This document shows, piece by piece, positions 1-7,477 of a DNA stretch of 55,751 bases. Position numbers and translations under genes: made by a program. The notes below the pieces were generated by a model that worked only from the letters and a program-made list of their open reading frames with translations, made no database searches and was not told where the DNA came from. Position 1 is the first letter of the stretch; every line of letters starts with the position of its first letter. Source of the stretch: JAJZJT01 sp049964655 (lineage in GTDB: Bacteria; Actinomycetota; Acidimicrobiia; Acidimicrobiales; RAAP-2); assembly GCA_049964655.1 (NCBI GenBank), contig JBMFXC010000005.1, positions 1-55,751 on the forward strand. The letters are read 5' to 3'.

Positions 1-528
1 CTATATGTAGGCTTCCGATTCGATTGGCGCAAAAACTGGCTCGAACGGATGGAAGTCGAAGTTGGGGAGACTTAACCGAAGTCGGTGGACTTGAAACTGC
101 TGCCGACGCTTTCTCGCCACCCAATACGGGGTGGCGGCGGTCGGCGCTGTCCACGCCGGCGCAGCGTGCCACCTGCTCTCCGTGGGGACCGACGGCACCG
201 AGCTCGTCCCCCTCGGCGTGACGTCGGCGGGACCTCGCCGGGTTCCCCGGTTGCTGCTCGAACTCGTCGACAAGATGACCATCGGATAGCCAACGAGCAC
301 GACGCCTGCAGCAGGCCGTGACGACCCGGGGACGCCGGCCCGGACGCCGGCCCGGACGCCGGCTCGGACGACCGTGCAGCCTTGGCCATGGGGTCGGTAC
401 GATCGCCCCGTGAACCCACCACCAGCCCACGGCCCGGCGGTGCTTCCTCAGCCTGGCCCTGGGGGACAGGGAGCTGGTGCGCCCGGCGCGCCGGCGTCCT
501 CGCTCCCGGGCCCCGGGGCTGTCGGGCA
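1..528. other. Window start, no confident gene
   Basis: Only weak coding signal is seen before the response regulator. On the plus strand a frame from a GTG at 131 to TAG at 287-289 reads like a real C-terminus (it ends ELVDKMTIG), but an in-frame TGA at 92-94 stops it being longer. It may be the end of a decayed gene. The first 90 bases are clearly lower in GC than the rest. Positions 331-366 hold three 12-bp direct repeats. The promoter of the regulator probably lies in this stretch. Confidence 0.4.
331..366. repeat. 12-bp tandem repeat, 3 copies
   Basis: The unit gacgccggcccg occurs at 331-342 and 343-354, and with one change at 355-366. It is non-coding and lies upstream of the first response regulator. 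It is one of many short direct duplications in the window. Confidence 0.9.
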
Positions 529-1242
529 GTGAGCACCGACACCATCCACATCTTCCTCGTCGACGACCACGAAGTGGTCCGCCGAGGCCTCGTGCAACTG
601 CTCGAGTCGGAGACGGACCTGACCGTCGTGGGCGAGGCGGGATCCGTCGCCGAGGCGCTCGACCGAGTACCGAAGAGCGGTGCCGACGTCGCCGTGCTCG
701 ACGTCCGCCTCCCCGACGGCAACGGCGTCGAGCTCTGCCGCGACCTCCGCTCGGCGTGCCCGGACCTCTCCTGCCTCATGCTCACCTCCTTCGCCGACGA
801 CGACGCCCTGCTGTCGGCCGTCGTCGCCGGGGCCAGCGGGTACGTGCTCAAACAGGTCCGCGGCATCGACCTCGTGGACTCGGTACGCAAGACCGCAGCG
901 GGAGCTCGCCTCTTCGACCCCGCCGACCTGGCGCGGGTGGCCGAGCTGGCGACCTCGGCGGCTGCCCACACCGACGTCGCCGACGCGAGCGGCAACAGTG
1001 GCGGCGGTGGTGCCGACGAGGACGACCGGATCGGCCACCTGACCCCACAGGAACGGCGGATCCTCGACCTCATGGCCGACGGACTGACCAACCGCCAGAT
1101 CGGCGAGCAGCTCTACCTGGCCGAGAAGACCGTCAAGAACTACGTTTCGAACCTGCTGGCCAAGATGGGCTTCTCTCGTCGCACCGAAGCAGCCGTCTAC
1201 GCCGCTCGTTTCCTCGACCATGGCGGGCACATCACGGAGTGA
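529..1242 (+). CDS. NarL/DevR-family response regulator
   Basis: A 237-residue two-component transcription factor. The receiver domain (about 1-120) has the acidic pair D12/D13, the phosphoacceptor D58 in VLDVRLPDG, T86 and the conserved K108. A LuxR-type helix-turn-helix follows at about 172-228 (LTPQERRILDLMADGLTNRQ), joined by a Gly/Ala-rich linker. The GTG at 529 is chosen because it begins just before the receiver fold; the frame stays open upstream to 382 but with low-complexity sequence. The cognate kinase is probably the DevS-like protein at 1864, although an opposed gene lies between them. By analogy with DevR/NarL it would control redox- or gas-responsive genes; that is inference. 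Confidence 0.9.
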   Translation: MSTDTIHIFLVDDHEVVRRGLVQLLESETDLTVVGEAGSVAEALDRVPKSGADVAVLDVRLPDGNGVELCRDLRSACPDLSCLMLTSFADDDALLSAVVAGASGYVLKQVRGIDLVDSVRKTAAGARLFDPADLARVAELATSAAAHTDVADASGNSGGGGADEDDRIGHLTPQERRILDLMADGLTNRQIGEQLYLAEKTVKNYVSNLLAKMGFSRRTEAAVYAARFLDHGGHITE

Positions 1243-1783
1243 CCGAGTCGGTCCCCTCTCCCTCCTCGTCCCGGCCCACTTCGGCGGAAGGGGCCGCCTG
1301 CGGTTCCCCTGCCTCCGGCACGGCGAGGCGGTTCGCCAGCCCGGTGAGGAAGCGGCGGAAGGTCCCTTCGGCAATTCGATGCAGCATCAGGCGGTCGGCC
1401 GCCTTGCCCAGGGACCCGAACGGCACCACGTACCGGCCGGTCAGTCCCAGTCGGCAACACGAGGGACCGAGCGTGGACAGTTCGAGATCGGCGTCGAGAC
1501 GCGGGAACAGCCCGGCCGGCCCGGTCGCCTCCCACTGCAGGGGCACGACCACCGAACCACCGTAGGACCTGGGCTCTCCGGTGGTAACCCGGACCGCCTT
1601 GGCCAGGCCGACGCCCGGGCCGACGCGGAGCGGCTCCTCCTCGAAGGGGACAAGCCGGGCGGCGAGCTCGGCCAGCCACGAGCCCCCGTCGACGACCAAC
1701 CGTCGCTCGACCTGGTCGGCGTCGAGGTCGAGATGGACGAAATCGGCCACCAACACGGCCCGGTCCCGACCAGCGGCAGTCAC
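1232..1783 (-). CDS. SRPBCC-like conserved hypothetical protein
   Basis: A 183-residue protein from the GTG at 1783; an upstream extension to 1849 looks non-coding. No catalytic motif stands out. Alternating strands and a C-terminal helix with a DRLMLHRIAEGTFRRFL-type pattern suggest a small ligand-binding SRPBCC (polyketide-cyclase-like) fold, on pattern alone. Its 3' end overlaps that of the upstream response regulator by 11 bp, and it diverges from the histidine kinase across 80 bp. It therefore sits in antisense orientation inside a two-component locus, which may mean divergent regulation by that system. The function is unknown. Confidence 0.7.
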   Translation of the reverse strand: MTAAGRDRAVLVADFVHLDLDADQVERRLVVDGGSWLAELAARLVPFEEEPLRVGPGVGLAKAVRVTTGEPRSYGGSVVVPLQWEATGPAGLFPRLDADLELSTLGPSCCRLGLTGRYVVPFGSLGKAADRLMLHRIAEGTFRRFLTGLANRLAVPEAGEPQAAPSAEVGRDEEGEGTDSVTP

Positions 1784-1863
1784 CGACGATCGCCTCGTCG
1801 TCGCCGTCCACCGGTAGTGAGCGCCACCGAGCTTGGACGGTGGAGGCAACTACGCTGGGGGCG

Positions 1864-3054
1864 ATGGCCCAGGCCGACGGGACACTCGAGCCCAGCGCCG
1901 GCCAGCCCAGCGCCGGCCAGCCCAGCGCCGACTGCGCCCCGGACTGGCCAGACCGGGTCCACGAGCTGATCGACGCCATCGCGACGACAGCGGGCGACCT
2001 GAGCCTCGACCGGGTTCTCCACCGCATCGTCGAGTCTGCGTGCTCGCTGGTGGGAGCCCGCTACGGCGCCCTCGGCGTCCTCGAGCCCGACAGGAGCCTC
2101 GGTGAGTTCATCGTCACAGGTGTCGACGACACTGTCGAAGCCGCCATCGGTCGGCGGCCCGAGGGTCGGGGCATCCTCGGTCTTCTCGTCGCCGAAGGGC
2201 ACCCGATCCGTCTCGAGGACCTGTCGTCCCATCCGGCCTCGGCGGGACTGCCCCCCGGGCACCCACCCATGCGGTCGTTCCTCGGCGTCCCCATCAAGGT
2301 CCGCGGCACCGTCTACGGCAGCCTCTACCTGACCGAGAAGCACGACGGCTCCGACTTCACCGACACCGACGAACGCCTGGTGGTGGCCCTGTCTGCCGCC
2401 GCCGGTGTCGCTATCGACAACGCCCGCCTCCACCGCCAACTGGCCGACTTGGCGCTCCTCGAAGACCGCGAGCGCATCGCCCGCGACCTCCACGACACCG
2501 TCATCCAGCGCCTCTTCGCCGCGGGCATGAGCCTGCAGAGCACCGCCGGCCTGGCCGAGCCCGGCCTGTTGCGCGACCGGGTCGAGGACGCCGTCGGCGC
2601 CATCGACGACACCATCGCCGACATCCGGGCGACCATCTTCGCCCTCGAGGTCCATCCACGCGGACTGGGGCGAGCCGTGCTCGACATGGTCGGTGCGCTC
2701 GGCGACACGCTCGGCCTCCACCCGACCGTCGTCCTCGACGGCTCCCTCGACGCCCCCATCGACCCACTGCTCGTCGACCACGTCCTCGCCACGGTGCGCG
2801 AAGCGCTCACCAACGTGGCCCGGCATGCCGAGGCCGACACCGTCACCGTGGCTCTCTCGGTGGGCGACGACCTCGTGCTCACCGTGACCGATGACGGCCT
2901 GGGCCTCCCGCCCACACCGCGGACCGGCAGCCACGGCCTGCAAAACCTGGGCGACCGAGCACGCCTGCTCGGTGGCCACCTCGACGTGGGCCCGGGCCCG
3001 ACCGGGGGGACGCAGCTCGTCTGGCGGGTACCGACCGGCCCCGTTCGTCCCTGA
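1864..3054 (+). CDS. GAF-domain sensor histidine kinase, DevS-like
   Basis: A 396-residue soluble kinase from ATG 1864 (ATG 1840 is an alternative). A short N-terminal SAGQP repeat is followed by one GAF domain (about 30-185) with the DevS-type stretch HPPMRSFLGVPIKVRG and then YLTEK. A HisKA_3 dimerisation helix follows with phosphoacceptor H210 in RDLHDTVIQRLF, then a HATPase domain with the N-box around N317 and the G1 motif DDGLGLP. Mycobacterial DevS has two GAF domains; this has one. The HPPM histidine could bind haem as in DevS, but the same motif occurs in non-haem relatives. The likely partner is the regulator at 529. Confidence 0.9.
   Translation: MAQADGTLEPSAGQPSAGQPSADCAPDWPDRVHELIDAIATTAGDLSLDRVLHRIVESACSLVGARYGALGVLEPDRSLGEFIVTGVDDTVEAAIGRRPEGRGILGLLVAEGHPIRLEDLSSHPASAGLPPGHPPMRSFLGVPIKVRGTVYGSLYLTEKHDGSDFTDTDERLVVALSAAAGVAIDNARLHRQLADLALLEDRERIARDLHDTVIQRLFAAGMSLQSTAGLAEPGLLRDRVEDAVGAIDDTIADIRATIFALEVHPRGLGRAVLDMVGALGDTLGLHPTVVLDGSLDAPIDPLLVDHVLATVREALTNVARHAEADTVTVALSVGDDLVLTVTDDGLGLPPTPRTGSHGLQNLGDRARLLGGHLDVGPGPTGGTQLVWRVPTGPVRP
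1891..1930. repeat. 15-bp direct repeat inside histidine kinase gene
   Basis: The unit cccagcgccggccag occurs at 1891-1905 and 1906-1920, with a partial copy at 1921-1930. In frame it encodes a repeated SAGQP near the N-terminus of the DevS-like kinase, before the GAF domain. Confidence 0.9.
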
Positions 3055-3065
3055 CCACCTGCCCG

Positions 3066-3530
3066 TCACGGGGTGGCGCCGGCCACCGTGGGGGGCTCGG
3101 CCGGACTGACGGTGAAGCGCCGACCCGTCACGGCGTCCAGCCGGATGGCGACGATCCGGTGCCCGGGGTCGGGGACCGACGGAGCGGGGACGGCGTCGCC
3201 CAGTGCGGCGACGTCATCGAGGGTCAGCTCCGAGGCCAGCCCGCGCACGAGGATGCTCCATGCCGTCCCACCGCTCCGGTCCACCTCGTCGACCTCGAAG
3301 GCGACCAGGCGGCCCACCGTCAGCTCGCACAGGCGGCCGGGACCAAGGCGCACGAGGACCCGGCGGTCGTCCACGACGAAGTCCACCGGGACGACGAGCG
3401 GCGCCTCGTCGGGGTTCCCGACGATCGTCACACCCAGCCGACCGTGGTCACGCCGGGTGGCGGCGACCGACAACAGTCGGAGGGCCTCCGGCCGTTCGAT
3501 GATCTCCGATCCACGCTGGTCGATCCACAT
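3066..3530 (-). CDS. PNPOx-like flavin-fold protein
   Basis: A 154-residue protein resembling the pyridoxamine 5'-phosphate oxidase-like split-barrel (flavin or F420 binding) family. Visible are the early helix EALRLLSVAATRRDHGRLGV, the PLVVPVDFVVDDRRVLVR strand pair and a later VDRSGGTAWSILVRGLA strand. ATG 3530 is chosen because AAGGAGG (3536-3542 on this strand) sits 5 bp before it. The family includes Rv-type F420-dependent reductases and nitroimidazole-resistance-like proteins. It converges on the kinase gene with 11 bp between stops. Association with a DevR/DevS-like pair suggests a redox-stress role; that is inference. Confidence 0.75.
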   Translation of the reverse strand: MWIDQRGSEIIERPEALRLLSVAATRRDHGRLGVTIVGNPDEAPLVVPVDFVVDDRRVLVRLGPGRLCELTVGRLVAFEVDEVDRSGGTAWSILVRGLASELTLDDVAALGDAVPAPSVPDPGHRIVAIRLDAVTGRRFTVSPAEPPTVAGATP

Positions 3531-3542
3531 CGCAACCTCCTT

Positions 3543-3941
3543 CCGGGTCACGTCCTCGATCATGGTCGGCGCCGCTGTCCGGGACGCCAGGGAGACGCCC
3601 CTGTGCCTTCCACTACCGGTTGCGGCGACGGCCGGGCCCACACAGACCACCTCGGTCGGCAGAGGGGGACTCGCCGCGCCTCTGGGTCGGCACCCGGCGG
3701 CCCGAGCCGGTTGAAGCCCCGACCGTCCACGTCCGCTGCCGGCACAACTGATCCGTTCACCGTCGTCCAGTCCTCCGCGTCGTCAGGTACGGCCTCCGCT
3801 CCTGACATCAGGCGTCCGAGCGGGCGGTGCGCACCACTACTCCACAGTCTGGTGGAGGACCGAGCGGAGTCCTAGGGTCCTAGGTCCTCATCGCGGCTCG
3901 CCCCGGCGGGAACCGGTGCGGAAGCTACCTCCCCACACCGC
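3543..3941. other. Intergenic region with inverted repeats
   Basis: About 400 bp without a convincing gene, between the start of the flavin-fold gene and the stop of the translin gene. It contains AGGAC (3856-3860) and GTCCT (3869-3873) separated by 8 bp, then two CCTAGG palindromes at 3871-3884. These could be operator half-sites, but they lie over 300 bp from the nearest downstream start on the minus strand. Confidence 0.35.
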
Positions 3942-4646
3942 TCACCGCTCGGACCGGCCTGCCTCCGGACGACCGTGCTCTTCGAACCCACGACGCCCTT
4001 CGACGGCACGACGCAGGCGCTCCTGGACGACGGTCGTCGTCACGTCGGACCGACTCCGCTCGAGCACCGCCCGCAACGCGTCGGTCGTCCGTCTCAGCCC
4101 ACCCGTCACCGCGTCGGGCCAGTCGACCGTCACCAACAGCTCGTAGCACGCCTCCATGGAGACGAGCAGCTCCTCTCCCCGTTCGAGCTCGCCGGCCCGG
4201 AGCCGGTCGAGGAGGTGCCGGCGGAGCTCGGAGGCCGCCTCGGCCAGGCCGTTCAACCATGCCGGCCCCGAGACGCCGACCGTGTCCCTCCCGGGCAGCG
4301 AGCCACCAGCCACGAGGGCACTCGTAAGGACGGCCTCGGCGTACTCCTTCTCCGCATCGTGCAGGAAGCCGGCAGCCGCCAAGCGGGGATAGGGGGCGAG
4401 CACGCCCTGCGCCACCCGGATGGCAGCCTCGGCCGCACCAGCCTCGCCGGCGGCCCGATCCGGGTCGAGCTGGTGGACCGCCCGGATGGACAGCCCGCTG
4501 TGGCGGATTGCCTCGCGACACGAACGAAGAGCCTGCTCACGAGCGGCGTGCGCGCCTCCGAGCTCCGTCCGTACCGCCTCGACAGCGGTGGCAAGGTCCG
4601 CCCACAGTCGATCAGGCGACCCCTCGGCGTGGCCGGCCGGGCTCAC
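3942..4646 (-). CDS. Translin-family protein
   Basis: A 234-residue all-helical protein matching the translin family known in eukaryotes (translin/TRAX, nucleic-acid binding) and in archaea and some bacteria, where it is often mis-annotated as haloacid dehalogenase. Typical features are the basic N-terminal helix with RSCREAIRHSGLSIRAVH, the acidic EKEYAEAVLTSAL, the core GLAEAASELRRHLLDRLRAG, and the terminal DWPDAVTGGLRRTTDALRAV then LERSRSDVT. The GTG at 4646 is the first start in the open frame. The upstream membrane-protein gene ends 20-23 bp earlier, so they are probably co-transcribed. Family assignment is fairly secure; substrate and role are unknown. Confidence 0.75.
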   Translation of the reverse strand: MSPAGHAEGSPDRLWADLATAVEAVRTELGGAHAAREQALRSCREAIRHSGLSIRAVHQLDPDRAAGEAGAAEAAIRVAQGVLAPYPRLAAAGFLHDAEKEYAEAVLTSALVAGGSLPGRDTVGVSGPAWLNGLAEAASELRRHLLDRLRAGELERGEELLVSMEACYELLVTVDWPDAVTGGLRRTTDALRAVLERSRSDVTTTVVQERLRRAVEGRRGFEEHGRPEAGRSER

Positions 4647-4665
4647 CCCAACGTCCGCACCGTGA

Positions 4666-5671
4666 TCACCGCGAGGCAGTCCGTCGACGAACGTTGTCCG
4701 GTGCCCAGTCGTCGAGCACGTCGCCGCCGTCGCCGTACCCCCGGACGTCGCCGTACCCCCGGACGTCGCCGTACCCCCGGACGTCGCCGTACCCCCGGAC
4801 NNNNNNNNNNNNNNNNNNNNNNNNNNNNNNNNNNNNNNNNNNNNNNNNNNNNNNNNNNNNNNNNNNNNNNNNNNNNNNNNNNNNNNNNNNNNNNNNNNNN
4901 GTCGCCGGCATCCGGCCACCCGCCCTCGTCCTGCGAGGTCCACGAGGCGCCCGGCTCGGCGTCGGCCACACCGCCCCCGGCGCTACGACGGCCGGAGGAA
5001 GACCTGGCGTCGTCGTAGCGCACGGCGCGGCGAGCCGGGTCCCCGAGGTACCGCAACTTCCGCTCTCGCTCGAGTGCCAGAGCTCGGTGGTGGGCGAGCA
5101 AGGCGACGTACGCCGCTGCCGTGACGGCGAAGATGACCGAGGCCAGCCACGCCAGACCTGCCCCCGGGACGAACCCGATGAGGAACGTCAGGAGCGTCGC
5201 CGTCACCAAGCCCGTGAGAATGTCGCGTCGACGGCGGCGTGCGAGGTGTCGAGCCTCGGCGACGTGATCGAACCCTTGGACCGGACCATGGAGCCGCCTC
5301 GGTGTCGACGTCGGTCCGTACGCCCGCCGACCACCACTACCCGTCGGGCCCTGGGATGCCGGGCCGGCGGCGGCCTCGTCGGCCAGACAGGCGAGCGCAG
5401 CACGAGGAAGGCGGTCAGCACCAACCACCGAGAGGACCGGCCTCGGCTGCCCGCCCGACCCGGTCGGTGCCACCGGGTCGTCCGAGCCGTCGACCGAGCG
5501 CAGCCGGAACGCCGGCAGCACCAGAGGCTGTGGCTCGGCGTCCTCGAGGACGCGCAACTGGCGATGGAAGTGCAGGACGGACGCCACGCTGTCGTACTCG
5601 CGGTACCGGCGCCAGACACCAGGGCCCAGCACTGCCAGCCACACCACCCCCAGGATCACTACGAGGTCCAT
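4666..5671 (-). CDS. SepX/GlpR-like membrane protein with repeat tail (spans gap)
   Basis: From ATG 5671, a transmembrane segment (about 2-17, VVILGVVWLAVLGPGVW) leads into a long cytoplasmic stretch. A conserved pair of membrane helices follows at about 150-195 after ARRRRRDILTGL, then the signature RALALERERKLRYLGDPARR. This layout matches the actinobacterial SepX/GlpR divisome proteins, though the match is by pattern only. The C-terminus enters 18-bp tandem repeats at the 100-N gap. Aligning the flank with the repeat phase gives (VRGYGD)n, then GGDVLDDWAPDN, ending at TGA 4666-4668 just before the translin start. Any whole number of missing 18-bp units keeps this frame; 100 N do not. An alternative frame ends at 4643. 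Confidence 0.6.
4729..4800. repeat. 18-bp tandem repeat, 4 visible copies, at assembly gap
   Basis: The unit gtcgccgtacccccggac occurs four times without error, and gtcgcc resumes directly after the gap. On the minus strand it encodes the hexapeptide VRGYGD in the frame of the SepX-like gene. The true copy number is hidden by the gap. Confidence 0.95.
4801..4900. other. Assembly gap (100 N)
   Basis: One hundred N inside the 18-bp repeat array of the SepX-like gene. The size is probably a placeholder rather than a measured length. Confidence 0.95.
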
Positions 5672-5796
5672 ACGCGTCCACTCCTCGACCGACGGCACCC
5701 GCTTCAAACGGTACCGAACAAGACCGCCGCGTCGGTGGATGGTCGGAGATCGGCGTCCGGCGCGGTCCACCCGGTCGTGGCCGCCGTCGGCCGGGC

Positions 5797-6441
5797 TCAG
5801 TCGAAGATCGGAGGGCGGGTGCGGGTACGCTTGAGCTCGAAGAATCCGTCGGTGCTGGCGACAGCGAGGACACCGTCCCACAGCCGACCAGCGGCCTCGC
5901 CTCGGGGAGCAGGCGATACCACCGGTCCGAAGAAGGCGACGCCTCCCACGCTGATGACCGGTGTGCCGACGTCCATGCCGACTTGGTCCATGCCGGCGTG
6001 ATGGGATGCCTTGAGCGCCTCGTCATAGGCGTCGGTGTCCATGGCATCAGCCAGCCCCGTCGGCAGCTTGGCCGCGGCGAGCGCCGCTTCGACCGTGGTG
6101 CGCTCGCGCGGAAGGCCCTCGACGTGGAACCTCGTGCCGAGCGCCGTGTAGAGCGGGAGGAGCACGTCGTCCCCGTGCGCCTGGGCAGCGGCGATGCATA
6201 CCCGGACCGGACCCCACGCCTCGCTCAGGAGCTTCCGGTACTGCTCGGGGAGGTCATCTCGACCGTCGTTCAGGTAGGCCAAGGACATGACGTGCCAGTG
6301 CACGTCGAAGGAACGGACGGCCCCCGCTTCGAGGATCCAGCGCGATGCGAGCCACGCCCACGGGCATACCGGGTCGAACCAGAAGTCGGCCACCGGCTGC
6401 TCGAGAGACCCCCCCACACCATCGCGCTGCTCGTCGCTCAC
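5797..6441 (-). CDS. Mycothiol-dependent nitroreductase-like DsbA-family protein
   Basis: A 214-residue thioredoxin-fold protein with a helical insertion, close to Mycobacterium tuberculosis Rv2466c along its length: ADFWFDPVCPW, SRWILE, HVMSLAYLN, DDLPEQYRKLL, AWGPVRVCIAAAQAHG, SHHAGMDQVGMDVGTP, GVAFFGPVVSP and the C-terminal FFELKRTRTRPP. Rv2466c reduces mixed disulfides and activates nitro-prodrugs with mycothiol. The active site here is C26-P-W-A29 instead of CPWC, so the resolving cysteine is missing and a monothiol mechanism is implied. The GTG at 6441 has AAGGAGA just upstream. It stands apart from its neighbours (126 and 190 bp), so it is probably transcribed on its own. Confidence 0.88.
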   Translation of the reverse strand: MSDEQRDGVGGSLEQPVADFWFDPVCPWAWLASRWILEAGAVRSFDVHWHVMSLAYLNDGRDDLPEQYRKLLSEAWGPVRVCIAAAQAHGDDVLLPLYTALGTRFHVEGLPRERTTVEAALAAAKLPTGLADAMDTDAYDEALKASHHAGMDQVGMDVGTPVISVGGVAFFGPVVSPAPRGEAAGRLWDGVLAVASTDGFFELKRTRTRPPIFD

Positions 6442-6631
6442 CGTTTTTCTCTCCTTGCCCTGTCCGACGGGGTTCGTCGTCGAGTGGTCGAGGCCTCCGG
6501 AGTCGAGGTCCCCGAGTGCGCCACCCACCGACGTCGCCCTGCAACACCGCCGTGCCCCGACCTCTTCCCGTTGGCTCCTCCGCCGAGTCCGGGTCCCGGT
6601 CCCTCGACGCAGCAGGCGGTCGACCCTTGGC

Positions 6632-7477
6632 TCACAGCCGTGCCCTGGCCGTGTACCGGTTGCCGCGACAGCCGACCTCGACGGACAGGCCGAAGGCCTC
6701 CGACACGGCGTCGGCCACGAGGACCTCCTCGACCGGCCCAGCCGTCAACAGGCGCCCGTGCCGGAGCAGTGCGGCGTGCGTCGTGCCCGGCGGGATCTCC
6801 TCGAGATGGTGAGTGACCAGGACCAGCGGCGGCGTGGACCGATCGGCAGCCAGCGTTGCCAACCGGGCAAGGAGGCGTTCTCGGGCAGCAAGGTCGAGAC
6901 CGGCCGCCGGTTCGTCCATCAACAGGAGCTCGGGTCGGCCCATCAGGGCTCGGGCCAACAGGACCTGCTGGCGCTCGCCTTCCGACAGGAGGCCGAACGG
7001 CCTGGTCTCCAGCTCCTCGACCGATAGGCCGGCGGCGTCAAGCAGCCGTCGCGCCTCGATCCGGTCGTCGTCGTCGTAGGTGTCCCACCACGTCTCGAGG
7101 GCGGCTGTCCGTCCGGTCAGCACCACGTCGAGGGTGGCGATGGCCGGCCGGAGCGCCCTCGTCACCGAAGCCGACACCACGGCGATCCGTCGCCGCAGCT
7201 GACGCAGGTCGACAGTGCCCATGCGGGAGCCGAGCAGGGTCACCGAACCACGGGTCGGCCACAGCACTCCGCCGGCGATCCTGAGGAGCGTCGTCTTTCC
7301 CGAGCCGTTCGGGCCGAGCACGACCCATCGCTCGCCGCTCCCGACCCGCCACGTGACCTCGGTGAGCAGCTCGACACCCTCGCGGACGACACCGACGCCG
7401 ACCAGGTCGATCGCCTCCGCTGTCGGATACCGGCCGGCGAGGGACAGCCGAGGGGTTGTGCCGTCAGCCTCAGACAT
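6632..7477 (-). CDS. Soluble ABC ATPase (YlmA-like)
   Basis: A 281-residue single ABC domain without membrane segments. Walker A is GPNGSGKTT, the signature is LLSEGERQQ (divergent from LSGGQ), Walker B is ELLLMDEP, and the switch histidine is in LVTHHLEEIPPGTTHA. No permease gene is nearby, and this subfamily is generally encoded without one, so it may not be a transporter component. ATG 7477 lies inside the last codons of ychF: the genes overlap by 8 bp and are likely translationally coupled. The target is unknown. Confidence 0.85.
   Translation of the reverse strand: MSEADGTTPRLSLAGRYPTAEAIDLVGVGVVREGVELLTEVTWRVGSGERWVVLGPNGSGKTTLLRIAGGVLWPTRGSVTLLGSRMGTVDLRQLRRRIAVVSASVTRALRPAIATLDVVLTGRTAALETWWDTYDDDDRIEARRLLDAAGLSVEELETRPFGLLSEGERQQVLLARALMGRPELLLMDEPAAGLDLAARERLLARLATLAADRSTPPLVLVTHHLEEIPPGTTHAALLRHGRLLTAGPVEEVLVADAVSEAFGLSVEVGCRGNRYTARARL

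Noticed and set aside
3942..4646. Haloacid dehalogenase
   Set aside because: There is no DxDxT/V HAD motif; the all-helical pattern is that of translin, a known source of this mis-annotation.
4729..4800. CRISPR-like array
   Set aside because: Copies are contiguous 18-bp units without spacers and lie inside a coding frame; no cas genes are present.
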